NCBI RefSeq assembly: GCF_002252585.1
Contig: NZ_NQLD01000012.1
Source of the DNA: Methanocatella intestini
Lineage (GTDB): Archaea; Methanobacteriota; Methanobacteria; Methanobacteriales; Methanobacteriaceae
DNA: 64,000 nt
Strand: one strand, 5' to 3'
Shown: piece after piece, positions 35,086 to 43,064 of the stretch
Layout of the letters: every line of letters starts with the position of its first letter
Position numbering within the stretch: position 1 is the stretch's first letter
Notes under the pieces: generated by a model
The model's database searches: none
What the model was told of the DNA's origin: nothing
Seen by the model: the letters and a program-made list of their open reading frames with translations, nothing else
Translations under genes and position numbers: made by a program

Positions 35086-35967
35086 TTAAATTCCTCTGTC
35101 TTGCATTCTGTCAGCTTCAGATAATGTAGACATTTCTAAACCTTTCATAGCTTCCCCAAGTCCTTTTGAAACTTCAGCTAATACTTCAGGTTTATCATAA
35201 TTTGCAGTTGCTTCAACAATAGCTTTAGCAAATGCTTCCGGATTATTGGATTTGAAGATTCCAGAACCTACAAAAATACCGTCAGAACCTAACTGCATCA
35301 TTAAAGAAGCATCTGCAGGAGTAGCAATACCTCCAGCTGCAAAGTTAACTACAGGTAATTTACCAAGTTGTGCAATTTCTTTAACAAGATCAATTGGAGC
35401 TTCTATTTTTCTTGCATATTTCCATAATTCTTCTTCATCTAAACCTTGAATAGTTCTGATTTCTCCTAAAACCATCCTCATATGGCGAACTGCTTCAACA
35501 ATATTTCCTGTACCTGGTTCACCTTTGGTACGAATCATTGCAGCACCTTCATCAATTCTCCTTAAAGCTTCCCCTAAGTTACGTGCACCACATACAAAAG
35601 GAATAGTGAATTCTTTTTTGTTTAAATGATATTCTTCATCAGCAGGTGTAAGTACTTCACTTTCATCAATCATATCTACACCTAATGTTTCTAAAATTTG
35701 TGCTTCTGCAATATGACCAATTCTAGCTTTAGCCATAACAGGAATTGAAACTGCATCTACAACTTCTTCAACAATAGTAGGATCAGCCATCCTAGCTACT
35801 CCTCCAGCAGCACGAATATCAGCAGGTACTTTTTCTAAAGCCATAACAGCTACTGCACCAGCATCTTCAGCAATTCCTGCTTGTTCTGCATTTACAACAT
35901 CCATAATAACTCCGCCTTTTGTCATTTTAGCGAAGCCTTCTTTTAAAACATCTGTTCCTTTTTCCAT
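35086..35967 (-). CDS. pdxS: Pyridoxal 5'-phosphate synthase lyase subunit PdxS
   Basis: PdxS builds PLP from ribose 5-phosphate, glyceraldehyde 3-phosphate and ammonia supplied by PdxT. The 293-residue product from ATG 35967 (MEKGTDVLKEGFAKMTKGGV) fits the family; the open frame continues 13 codons upstream to 36006, but GGAG nine bases before 35967 decides the start. The substrate-binding MAKARIGH motif lies near residue 80 and FAAGGIATPADASLMMQLG near 205. No pdxT gene is adjacent; it must lie elsewhere. The PfkB kinase gene follows. Confidence 0.95.
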   Translation of the reverse strand: MEKGTDVLKEGFAKMTKGGVIMDVVNAEQAGIAEDAGAVAVMALEKVPADIRAAGGVARMADPTIVEEVVDAVSIPVMAKARIGHIAEAQILETLGVDMIDESEVLTPADEEYHLNKKEFTIPFVCGARNLGEALRRIDEGAAMIRTKGEPGTGNIVEAVRHMRMVLGEIRTIQGLDEEELWKYARKIEAPIDLVKEIAQLGKLPVVNFAAGGIATPADASLMMQLGSDGIFVGSGIFKSNNPEAFAKAIVEATANYDKPEVLAEVSKGLGEAMKGLEMSTLSEADRMQDRGI

Positions 35968-36035
35968 GAAAAGATTCTCCATAACTAATTTATAAAAATA
36001 TAACACTTTATATATTTTTCATAACTTATAATTGT

Positions 36036-36884
36036 TTACATAAATTCAACTGTCGTGTCTATTATATGATATTTAGAAGCAATAGTCTGAATCTCGTTTT
36101 TAACTTCATCACCATTATTAACATCATCAATGATTATTTTTAATGTTAAAATAGAATCAATACCGTCTAAAGACCATAAGTGCATATCTGAAATATTATT
36201 AACATGATTTAAACTTTCTATTTGGGATTTGACTTCACTAACATCAATATTTTTAGGTGATTTTTGAAGTAAAACACAGACAGACTCATGTAATGCTTTA
36301 CCCATATTATATAATAACCATAAGCTAATTATTAATGAAAGTAACGGATCTAAAAATGATACATTCCAAAACATTAATATTACACTAATAATTAAAATAG
36401 CTACCCATCCGAATACATCTCCTAAAAGATGAAATAGAATAACTTTTTCATTAATGGTTTCTCCTTTATGAAGTTTAAAAACAGAAACACCTTTAAATAT
36501 AATCCCGACAATAGCTACTAAAAGCATCCATCCTGCTTCCGGTGCTACAGGATTTAATAAACGTGAAACTGATTCATAAACTACAACAACTGAAACAATA
36601 ATTACAAAAATTGAAGTTATGACTGCTCCTAAAATAGAAAACCTCTGATAACCATAAGTATAGCTTTCATTTGGATTTTTTTGAGATATATGCTCTAATA
36701 CCCAAGCCAATCCAACAGATATAGTATCTGACAAATCATGTAAACAATCAGCAAGAATAGCTACACTATTTGTAATTAATCCTCCGAAGATAACTACCAC
36801 ATTAAAAATAATATTTAAAATGAAAACAAAAAGGAGATTACCTGTAGCTTTTTCATGATGTTCATGATTGTGTTCTATTTTCAT
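36036..36884 (-). CDS. Cation diffusion facilitator (CDF) metal efflux protein
   Basis: A 282-residue membrane protein with six helices and a cytoplasmic C-terminal domain. The metal site Asp/His residues of helix II are seen in ILADCLHDLSDT (near residue 45-56), and the matching helix V site is HLLGDVFGW near 150. An N-terminal His cluster (HNHEHHEK) may collect metal. Family members exchange Zn2+ (or Co, Fe, Mn) for protons to keep cytoplasmic levels low. The D-x3-H/D pattern resembles zinc-type CDFs. It is a single-gene unit. Confidence 0.92.
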   Translation of the reverse strand: MKIEHNHEHHEKATGNLLFVFILNIIFNVVVIFGGLITNSVAILADCLHDLSDTISVGLAWVLEHISQKNPNESYTYGYQRFSILGAVITSIFVIIVSVVVVYESVSRLLNPVAPEAGWMLLVAIVGIIFKGVSVFKLHKGETINEKVILFHLLGDVFGWVAILIISVILMFWNVSFLDPLLSLIISLWLLYNMGKALHESVCVLLQKSPKNIDVSEVKSQIESLNHVNNISDMHLWSLDGIDSILTLKIIIDDVNNGDEVKNEIQTIASKYHIIDTTVEFM

Positions 36885-36981
36885 ACACTATTATAAGTTT
36901 GATTAAATTAAAAAAGGTTATGATAACACCACAAATATCTTTATATAATTAAATAGACAATATGTATAATAGTGATAAAAA

Positions 36982-37164
36982 ATGGCTTTTGCAGGAATTA
37001 CTTTATTTTCACATATTTTACCGGTAATATTCGGGTTCTTTGGAGTTTTATTATTAATATCCGGAACATTAGATGAAAATAAATACAAATTCAGTATTGG
37101 AATAGTATTATTTGTCTTAGCAGCTATATTACCATATATAATTTTAAGATTTTTGTTATTATAA
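36982..37164 (+). CDS. Small two-helix membrane protein
   Basis: A 60-residue protein with two hydrophobic helices (about 8-27 and 36-58) separated by a short charged loop (TLDENKYKF). The ATG 36982 follows GTGAT at the usual distance for this genome, and it is flanked by its own T-rich tail. That makes it likely to be real despite its size. The antisense frame over the same bases is a shadow. Function unknown. Confidence 0.65.
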   Translation: MAFAGITLFSHILPVIFGFFGVLLLISGTLDENKYKFSIGIVLFVLAAILPYIILRFLLL

Positions 37165-37192
37165 AATAACATTTTACTCTTTTTACAATTTT

Positions 37193-37219
37193 GAGTCTGT
37201 AAAATTTTATAGGCTTATT
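37193..37219 (+). repeat. Left terminal inverted repeat of the IS remnant
   Basis: Pairs with 37891-37917: 26 of 27 bases match in inverted orientation (the one difference is C versus T at base 22). Confidence 0.9.
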
Positions 37220-37321
37220 TGATTTTGAATTTTTTACAAATGAATTTTCATTCTAATTTTTCTTTAATTTCAATATAAATGATTTAAAAATAGTAAATAC
37301 TTTAATAAATGAGGACAAATA

Positions 37322-37830
37322 ATGTTTACGACCAAACAAAACAAATCTGTCCTCAATAGTAATATAAACTTCATGATTTTTCTGATGAAAAAATTGATCA
37401 AGAAAAAAATCATTTTCAAAAAGACTGAATAAAACACCTGATTTTGAAAATACTAATCATAAAACTATTTTTAGATGAAAATAATACTTTAAAATATGAT
37501 GATCCTATTTGTCCAGTTTGTAAAAGCCACAAAATAATCAAAAAAGGCACAATAAAAGAACAGCAATATCAATGCAAAAAATGTGGAAAAAAATTCTAAA
37601 ATATACAATAATCCTTTAATTGGTAAAAATAAACAATTCTTACAAGAAATAATGGATAAAATTTCAGGAATAATGAAAATATGGTATCAATCACCTCGTA
37701 AAATAAGTAAATACTTTGAAATATTCCTTGGAATCAGAATATCTCATCAAACAATCAAGAACTGATTCCGGCAAAAATCACGAAGAAAACATCAGCAATG
37801 AAAAATTTGAATATTCTGACTATTATCAAT
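37322..37830 (+). pseudogene. Transposase remnant with zinc-ribbon N-terminus
   Basis: Reading pieces: MFTTKQNKSVLNSNINF from 37322 up to a frameshift; a zinc ribbon with CPVC and CKKCGKKF in a second frame (about 37475-37600); then IGKNKQFLQEIMDKISGIMK and RKISKYFEIFLGIRISHQT (37583-37765) in a third, ended by TGA where a Trp codon (KNWFRQ) is expected. The DDE catalytic core is not recognisable, so it is non-functional. The zinc-ribbon plus helix-turn-helix layout is typical of archaeal transposase N-termini. Confidence 0.75.
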
Positions 37831-37890
37831 GGAATTCTAATATTTTTAGACTATCAAATGCAAAATTAGACCGAAAGACACATTAAAATC

Positions 37891-37917
37891 AATAAACCTA
37901 TAAAATTTTACAGACTC
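37891..37917 (-). repeat. Right terminal inverted repeat of the IS remnant
   Basis: Inverted copy of 37193-37219 (see the left repeat); the preserved ends suggest it could still be mobilised in trans. Confidence 0.9.
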
Positions 37918-38015
37918 CAAAAATTTAGAAATCCTTCTTCGAAGATTTCCCAGTATATTATATCCTATTAGAAAGAGATAATATCATAGATACTAAAAAC
38001 CAAGAGGTGAAAAAA

Positions 38016-38249
38016 ATGCTGATATTAGCTACAAGTAAAATTCAAAGCAATTACCAAACCACAATACCAAAAGAAATAAGAAAAAATTATGACATTGACA
38101 ATGAAACTGTTGTAGAATGGTTTATAAATAAAAATGGAAATCCTGAAATAAATTTTAGAAAGAAAAGAAACTTTAAAAATCTAGCTGGTGCTTTTAAAAC
38201 TGATGAAAAAACCAATGCTGTAGAATTGAAAAGGGGTTTGTACGAATGA
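38016..38249 (+). CDS. AbrB/SpoVT-type antitoxin (VapB-like)
   Basis: About 77 residues from ATG 38016, five bases after AGGTGA; a GTG at 38007 lies inside the leader. The N-terminal 45 residues form a swapped-hairpin AbrB domain (SKIQSNYQTTIPKEIRKNYD, VVEWFI). The C-terminal tail (RNFKNLAGAF...ELKRGLYE) is the kind that covers the toxin active site. It overlaps the PIN-domain gene by four bases, the classic antitoxin-toxin arrangement; it probably also represses its own promoter. Confidence 0.85.
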   Translation: MLILATSKIQSNYQTTIPKEIRKNYDIDNETVVEWFINKNGNPEINFRKKRNFKNLAGAFKTDEKTNAVELKRGLYE

Positions 38250-38683
38250 GAAAAATATTCCTAGATACATCTTTCATCTTAGCCTATATCAATTCAAATG
38301 ATGACTTGCATGAAAACGCTTTAAAACTAGAAGAAGCTGAAAACATTCTCTCACAGAATGTATACATTAATAATAACGTGCTAAACGAAGTTTTAACATT
38401 AACAGGCAGAAAAATGAACATAGATGCTGCTGAAGAAATATATTACAGTCTGGTTGACAGCTTTGAAATATTAAATGAATACACGATTTTAAACTACACA
38501 GCTAAAACATTTGATATCTTCAAAAAAATTGTTGGAGACAACAGTAAAAAGACAAAACTAAGTTTCACCGATTCAAGCATTATCTTAACCATGAAAGAAT
38601 CAAACATTACTGAATTGGTCAGCTTTAATCAACAATTCAAAAATTTCAATAAAATTAGTTTAATTGGTTTAGATTATCTATAA
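38246..38683 (+). CDS. PIN-domain ribonuclease toxin (VapC-like)
   Basis: A 145-residue PIN-domain protein. The acidic Mg-binding residues are in place: Asp in FLDTSFILAYIN (residue 5), Glu in NNVLNEVLTLTG (near 47), and Asp in FTDSSIILTM (near 113). VapC toxins cleave tRNA or rRNA and stop translation. ATG 38246 overlaps the antitoxin stop, so the two are translationally coupled. With all catalytic residues retained it is likely active. It sits directly beside the IS remnant in an accessory pocket. Confidence 0.88.
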   Translation: MRKIFLDTSFILAYINSNDDLHENALKLEEAENILSQNVYINNNVLNEVLTLTGRKMNIDAAEEIYYSLVDSFEILNEYTILNYTAKTFDIFKKIVGDNSKKTKLSFTDSSIILTMKESNITELVSFNQQFKNFNKISLIGLDYL

Positions 38684-38744
38684 TTATTAAAATTATCATA
38701 TATTCTGATAGCATCAACAGGATACTAAAACACGCCCAATACTA

Positions 38745-38927
38745 TCACTTAATTTTTATATCACTATTATGACCCTCACTAACCTTATTTATGATACCTA
38801 TTCTTTTTTTTAAACTTCCCCTCTCCTCAAGTTCATTTCTAATATCCCTTACTTCTGATTTTAATGCTATGTTTTCTTTTTCCATTTGAATGAACTGTAG
38901 TGATTTAACAGACAGCTTTTCAACTAT
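38745..38927 (-). pseudogene. Fragment of a coiled-coil protein gene
   Basis: An open stretch on the minus strand after an in-frame TAG reads IVEKLSVKSLQFIQMEKEN, then a coiled-coil segment (LKSEVRDIRNELEERGSLKKR) and ends NSDIKIK with TGA. The only ATG in frame (38885) gives 46 residues without a good leader. It looks like the 3' end of a lost gene rather than an intact small gene. The rest of the 38684-39130 interval shows nothing I can support. Confidence 0.4.
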
Positions 38928-39135
38928 CTAAAAATCATTTAAAACAAAAAATAAATATTTAACAACACTATTTATATAAAATAATTGTTAAAATTAATTA
39001 AAAATAAAAATTAATGAAATGTAGATTGAATAATATAAAAATAATAAAAAATTAAGCTAAAAATTTTTTGACAAAAAATCAAAAATCAATTTTAGCAGAC
39101 ACAATAATTTTAAAAAAAAAGAGGGATAAGAATTA

Positions 39136-39576
39136 TCAATAACCGTAAGTTACAACATAACCGCGGTCATCACAGACTCTGAAGTAACCGTCGTCATAAT
39201 TAATTCTATGATATCCGTTTCCAAGGTCACTACGGGAAACTTCATGTTGTTTTGGATCCCATCCACTATCTAAAACATCAGATTCATGGGCAGTTAAGTA
39301 TTCTTCACCACCATAAATTCTTGTAGGTCTTTCATAACCATCATCTGCAGATTTAGATGATGAACCGCTACTTTTAGATCAGGATGATGAATCAGAATCT
39401 GAAGTTACATTATCTACAGACACATTAGTATTATTCGTATTATTAACTGTTGTGCTATTATATGTTTCCTGAGTATTTCCAAAGACAAGTATTGCTCCAC
39501 AGATTACAACACTTAAACAGATAATAACCAGTACAATAATTAAAGTATCTTTATTAACCACAATATCTTCCTCCAT
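39136..39576 (-). pseudogene. Membrane-anchored secreted protein interrupted by an in-frame TGA
   Basis: One uninterrupted frame of 147 codons except for TGA at codon 66 (39379-39381). Upstream part: an N-terminal membrane helix (NKDTLIIVLVIICLSVVICG) and an Asn/Thr/Ser-rich linker. Downstream part: Ser-rich, then a compact aromatic domain (RPTRIYGGEEYLTAHESD, LGNGYHRINYDDGYFRVCDD) ending VVTYGY. The TGA lies in a run of Ser codons (TCA TCA TCC TGA TCT), so it looks like TCA changed by one base. A GTG at 39561 with GGAGG before it may be the real start. Strain-specific inactivation or a sequence error is likely. Confidence 0.75.
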
Positions 39577-39589
39577 TTATAATTTTTAA

Positions 39590-40279
39590 TCAGTCAAGTA
39601 ATTTCATTTCACCAGAGTGCAAAGCAGTTCCCACTAAAACCTTTTTTATACCAATATTTTCAAGTTCACTAACTGCTTTGTTATTTAAACCACCGGCTAT
39701 AATCAGTTTATCTTTCAAATCTTCAAAATCATCCAATAATTCCTGATTATAACCTTTTTGTGTTCCAACACTTGTAATATCCAAAAGAATTATTTCATCA
39801 GGATCCAATTCTTTCAAAATTTCTTTAAATTCAGCTAATGAAATGTCTAAATTCCTGGAATATAATTCATTGTCTTTAACATCTACACTTACAACAATCC
39901 TTTCTTTAGGATACTTTTCAAAAATCTTTTTAATCTCATCAATGCTTTTTATAGTTTCTGTCGGAACAATTATCTTATATGCATAGTCTAAAAAGAAAGT
40001 AAATGATTCAAAATCTTTAACGCCAGCATCCAGCATGACAGGTATAATTGTATTTACCATTTTAATATCATGAATATTATGGCCTTTACTTTCAATTAAA
40101 TCCAAATCAGCAATATATAACTCATCTGCTCCATTAATTGATAATCCATTAGCTATATCAATAGGATTGGCTGATGGGGCGAAAACTGTTTGCAATGGAG
40201 TATATGTATCCCTTAATCCAGATTTTCCACTAACAGCAACATTATCTTTTAAATCTAAAACCGGAACTTTTTTAATCAT
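39590..40279 (-). CDS. HisA/HisF-related TIM-barrel protein (COG1411 type)
   Basis: A 229-residue TIM-barrel resembling HisA. The first strand VPVLDLKDNVAV and the phosphate-binding ends (IIAGGLNNKAV near 190 and VLVGTALHSGEM at the C-terminus) fit, but several HisA substrate residues are not evident. This archaeal branch (proFAR isomerase-related) occurs in methanogens and H4MPT-using methylotrophs and has been linked to H4MPT biosynthesis by gene clustering. The exact reaction is unknown. A TATA-like element (TTATATAT on the minus strand near 40340) precedes it, with little or no SD. Confidence 0.75.
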   Translation of the reverse strand: MIKKVPVLDLKDNVAVSGKSGLRDTYTPLQTVFAPSANPIDIANGLSINGADELYIADLDLIESKGHNIHDIKMVNTIIPVMLDAGVKDFESFTFFLDYAYKIIVPTETIKSIDEIKKIFEKYPKERIVVSVDVKDNELYSRNLDISLAEFKEILKELDPDEIILLDITSVGTQKGYNQELLDDFEDLKDKLIIAGGLNNKAVSELENIGIKKVLVGTALHSGEMKLLD

Positions 40280-40925
40280 GATTAAATATTTGATAATGTC
40301 TAACTATTAATATTTTTGAAAAAAAGTTGTTGATATATAAGGAGGTGAAATTAGGTAGGAACACCTAATTTCCAAATAAAAAAATAATGATCAATTATAA
40401 GGGTTTAACAAAAAATATGTTATGAACCTTACACATAGATTTAACTTCGTAGTATATAAACTTTACTTTATTTTATAAAAATTAAAGTATAATTGATAAC
40501 TAAATTATACAATAAAATAGGCTAAATATTAAATAAAATTAGAATATCTAATTTTTAAATTAAACAGAAATATGAAATTTAATAAAAATTTGAATAAATG
40601 CAATTTCTGATAAAAGAAAAATCCAAGATATGCTAAATTAAGCTTGAAAAGAAAAATTAAAGATATTTTTTAATACATAACAATCAACAGTGCATCCTAA
40701 GTAAAATATTGGTAAAAAATAGCTTGAAGTAATGTATAAAAGAGGAGAACTGAAAGACAATACATTATGTATCTTAAATAGGATGACTTAATGAATAATA
40801 TAAAACATTACTCCAAACTGTATATTATACATCAACTTCCATAGTATAAATACTTTTTTATAAAAAAGTATTACTTCATTAATATAAAAAATAAAAAAAG
40901 TATTAATAAAAATTAAAAAATAAAA
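40280..40925. other. Gene-free 646-bp interval with hairpins
   Basis: No open frame of note on either strand. It holds a perfect ten-pair hairpin (GAAATTAGGT / ACCTAATTTC, 40347-40372) just after a TATA-like GATATATAA. A second, imperfect hairpin lies at 40399-40430 (AAGGGTTTAACA / TGTTATGAACCTT), and a nine-pair hairpin at 40535-40555 (AAAATTAGA / TCTAATTTT). The rest is AT-rich. A small RNA gene on the plus strand is possible but not shown; promoters for both flanking minus genes must also lie here. Confidence 0.4.
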
Positions 40926-41210
40926 TTACTGCCTATAATTCTCATCAATATATGAATCAAATTTTAAATAAGCTTCATCAATAGCACCAGCTATCTGATC
41001 TTGAGTAATCTCTGAAAGTTTATCAAAAGTAACTCCCACATCAACATCAACATCTAACTGATTATCCTCATAGCTAATGACAATATCCAAATCCAAATCA
41101 TCTAATTCCTTAGTAGAAATAGCCTTTGAAACTTCAAGTTCTAAAATTTCACCAAAATCATCAGAAATAGTAGCTAAATCAGCAGATGATAATTTTTTAA
41201 GTTTAGACAT
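40926..41210 (-). CDS. DUF3194 family archaeal protein
   Basis: A 94-residue acidic protein (SKLKKLSSADLATISDDFGE..., many Asp/Glu, alternating beta pattern VISYEDNQLDVDVDVGVTF). It lies just downstream of the prefoldin beta gene, the usual place of the archaeal DUF3194 family in the cluster with pcc1, rpoP and rpl37A. Function unknown; the conserved neighbourhood hints at a role in translation or RNA processing. Confidence 0.7.
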   Translation of the reverse strand: MSKLKKLSSADLATISDDFGEILELEVSKAISTKELDDLDLDIVISYEDNQLDVDVDVGVTFDKLSEITQDQIAGAIDEAYLKFDSYIDENYRQ

Positions 41211-41218
41211 AATAATCT

Positions 41219-41252
41219 ATAAAAAAAGAATTTTATAGGAGAATTATTCTCC
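41219..41252 (-). terminator. Hairpin and T-run after pfdB
   Basis: GGAGAAT and ATTCTCC (41238-41252) form a seven-pair stem over the pfdB stop. The minus strand then runs through a T-stretch (41221-41227). It may terminate or attenuate before the DUF3194 gene. Confidence 0.5.
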
Positions 41253-41594
41253 TTGTAAACCTTGCATAGCAGCTTGAATGTTGGTTTGCATTTCTTCAAG
41301 TTTTTTCATGACTCTTTCTTCCTGACGAGCCATAGTTTGTTTTCTTAACTTAAGAGTTTCTAATTTTTCATTCATATCTTCAACTGCTTGTGCATAATCA
41401 ACTTTAATAAGTAAGTTTCCAGCTTGTTTGAAAACTTCAGCATTTTCATCAGTTTTGTTAAGTTCTTCAAGAGCAGTTTCACTTTCCTGAATTTGAACTT
41501 CAACATTTTGAATTTGCATAGTTACAGCTTGAGCTTGTTGTTGTAATTGTTGAAATTGATTTAATTGATGTTGTATATTTTCTGGAATTTCCAT
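41244..41594 (-). CDS. pfdB: Prefoldin subunit beta
   Basis: A 116-residue subunit of the hexameric jellyfish-shaped chaperone that delivers unfolded proteins to the thermosome. Two long coiled-coil helices (about 5-45 and 70-112) flank a short beta-hairpin region (AEVFKQAGNLLIKVDYAQA), the classic beta-class layout. The leader AGGTGG is at the right distance. It sits in the conserved archaeal cluster with pcc1. Confidence 0.93.
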   Translation of the reverse strand: MEIPENIQHQLNQFQQLQQQAQAVTMQIQNVEVQIQESETALEELNKTDENAEVFKQAGNLLIKVDYAQAVEDMNEKLETLKLRKQTMARQEERVMKKLEEMQTNIQAAMQGLQGE

Positions 41595-41656
41595 TTTACC
41601 ACCTATTATGTTTTAATAACTAAAAGTTGTTTTTTATAATATTTAAAAATATTGTA

Positions 41657-41923
41657 TTAAATAGTTAAATTATTAATCTCTAAAGACAATTTAATCCATT
41701 TAATAGCAGAATTAACAGAAGCTCTAAAAGAAGTAGAATCTTCTGCATTTATTCTAATTAGAATCCTGGATTCATCTAAAGTCAGATTCATAGATGATCT
41801 GTAATCAGGAGCAGTTTCAAATTCTAAAACAATAGCATCATAAATTATTTTAGCCTGCTTTTGATTTTCAAATTCAATAGCTATATCACTTTTAACTGAT
41901 TCAAGAGGACTGTCAAAGTTCAT
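41657..41923 (-). CDS. pcc1: KEOPS complex subunit Pcc1
   Basis: An 88-residue protein of the KEOPS complex, which makes the universal t6A modification on tRNAs reading ANN codons; Pcc1 is the dimerisation subunit. The pattern SDIAIEFENQKQAKIIYDAI...LTLDESRILIRINAEDSTSFRASVNSAIKWI is typical. Its ATG overlaps the Brix gene's TGA (ATGA), giving translational coupling. Confidence 0.88.
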   Translation of the reverse strand: MNFDSPLESVKSDIAIEFENQKQAKIIYDAIVLEFETAPDYRSSMNLTLDESRILIRINAEDSTSFRASVNSAIKWIKLSLEINNLTI

Positions 41924-42402
41924 AATTCCCCATCTAAAATCTTTTTAACATTAATTTGCAAATCAGTTTTATCTCCAAATTTATTTACAAAATTAATTTT
42001 AGCTATTAAATCTTCTTCCTTAGAAATAAGAATATAATTTTCACCAGCTTTATCTACTAATTCAAAACCTAAAATTTCACTTAAAACATTAAGTTCTTCA
42101 ACTTTAGAAACTATTTTCAAATTTTTAGGCAGAATATGGCATCTTTCATTAGAAGTATTAACACCAATCAATATTATAAGCAAAACTTCCCCTTTATTTG
42201 AATAAAAAGTTACTCTACTAGGATTACCCTTAATCTCATTAACAATAGCCAAATTATGCTCCTCTAATTCAAGAGCTTTTAAAAGTAACTCACGCATATT
42301 ACTTTTTCCCCTATTTACACTAGTAGAACCAGTTGCATGAGCAAGATTTTTACAAAACTTTCTTGTTTTTTGAGAAGGTTTTCTAGAAGTTGAAATTAAC
42401 AT
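41920..42402 (-). CDS. Brix-domain ribosome biogenesis protein
   Basis: A 160-residue archaeal Brix/Imp4-like protein expected to bind pre-rRNA during large-subunit assembly. The start MLISTSRKPSQKTRKFCKNLAH and the following VNRGKSNMRELLLKAL are the usual opening of the domain. It lies between rpoP and pcc1, its standard archaeal position, and overlaps pcc1 by four bases. Full length. Confidence 0.88.
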   Translation of the reverse strand: MLISTSRKPSQKTRKFCKNLAHATGSTSVNRGKSNMRELLLKALELEEHNLAIVNEIKGNPSRVTFYSNKGEVLLIILIGVNTSNERCHILPKNLKIVSKVEELNVLSEILGFELVDKAGENYILISKEEDLIAKINFVNKFGDKTDLQINVKKILDGEL

Positions 42403-42452
42403 TTTAAATCATAAAAAATAGTTTTAAAAAATATTAGATAAAAGCAAAATGA

Positions 42453-42584
42453 TTATCTTGCTTTTATAATTCTTGTTACTTCTGGAACATTTTTAAATAA
42501 AATCCTATATCTGCATTTAGGACATTTATTTTCCATGTAGCTTTTGTGATCTACTTCAGTTCCACAATGTGGACATCTATACAA
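42453..42584 (-). CDS. rpoP: DNA-directed RNA polymerase subunit P
   Basis: A 43-residue zinc-ribbon subunit of archaeal RNA polymerase (Rpb12 homologue), read directly from the minus strand: start TTG 42584, then YRCPHCGTEVDHKSYM, KCPKCRYRILFKNVP and a basic end RIIKAR. The two CxxC pairs bind zinc. GGAGG eight bases upstream supports the TTG start; the gene is too short for many gene callers. It follows rpl37A by three bases, its normal archaeal neighbour. Confidence 0.93.
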   Translation of the reverse strand: MYRCPHCGTEVDHKSYMENKCPKCRYRILFKNVPEVTRIIKAR

Positions 42585-42587
42585 GGA

Positions 42588-42857
42588 TTATTCCTCCACG
42601 TTAACATTTCTTATGTTACGTGCTGCAGATTTTGCCATAGGAGTTTCTGGTACATATGCTCCTCCAGTAAATACTGCACCACATTTTCTACATTTCCAAA
42701 TTCCAGCAGCTTGTCTTTTTACATAAGGTCTATCACATCTAGGACAAACATGATTTTTTTTCATGTTTTCTTCGATCATTTTTACAGATCTTTTTGCTTT
42801 TCTTCCGTATCTTGCACCGAACCTACCTGTAATACCCACTTTTTTTGTTCTTGCCAT
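42588..42857 (-). CDS. rpl37A: Large ribosomal subunit protein eL43 (L37Ae)
   Basis: An 89-residue zinc-binding ribosomal protein. The N-terminus [19 protein letters not shown] and the C2C2 zinc finger ([11 protein letters not shown]...[11 protein letters not shown]) are diagnostic. It is the first gene of the minus-strand cluster rpl37A-rpoP-Brix-pcc1-pfdB-DUF3194. The exosome genes that often precede it in archaea are absent here; upstream is guaB after about 200 bases. Confidence 0.95.
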
Positions 42858-43064
42858 TTAAATTCTCTCCACATCAAAATAAATATGTAATAATGTAAAT
42901 ATTCAAAATTATTTACACAGATTATAAAATAATCTTAAAATTATCTAATATAATAATATTATAGATACTAATATTTAAAGTTAATGGTATTTTAACTTAA
43001 AAAAGGATTATAACACAAAAATGAGAAAAAATTCAATCATTTTTGCGAATTAAATTACTGCCAA

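Larger units (their letters stand above)
37193..37917. mobile_element. Decayed insertion sequence with intact terminal inverted repeats
   Basis: A 725-bp segment bounded by 27-base inverted repeats with one mismatch (37193-37219 and 37891-37917, sharing AGTCTGTAAAATTTTATAGG). Between them are broken transposase pieces in different frames. No clear target-site duplication is seen next to the ends. The size is well under what an intact archaeal DDE element needs, so internal deletions are likely. It could be a remnant of an ISM1-type element known from M. smithii, but that needs a comparison. Confidence 0.85.

Noticed and set aside
36918..37172. 84-residue minus-strand frame opposite the small membrane protein
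   Set aside because: No leader on the minus strand, while the plus-strand gene has GTGAT and a clear two-helix pattern.
39379..39381. TGA as a selenocysteine codon
   Set aside because: It lies in a low-complexity Ser run with no redox motif, and I know of no selenocysteine machinery in this lineage.
42546..42890. 114-residue plus-strand frame opposite rpl37A and rpoP
   Set aside because: Shadow of two conserved genes; its Cys/Ser/Phe-rich composition is an antisense artefact.
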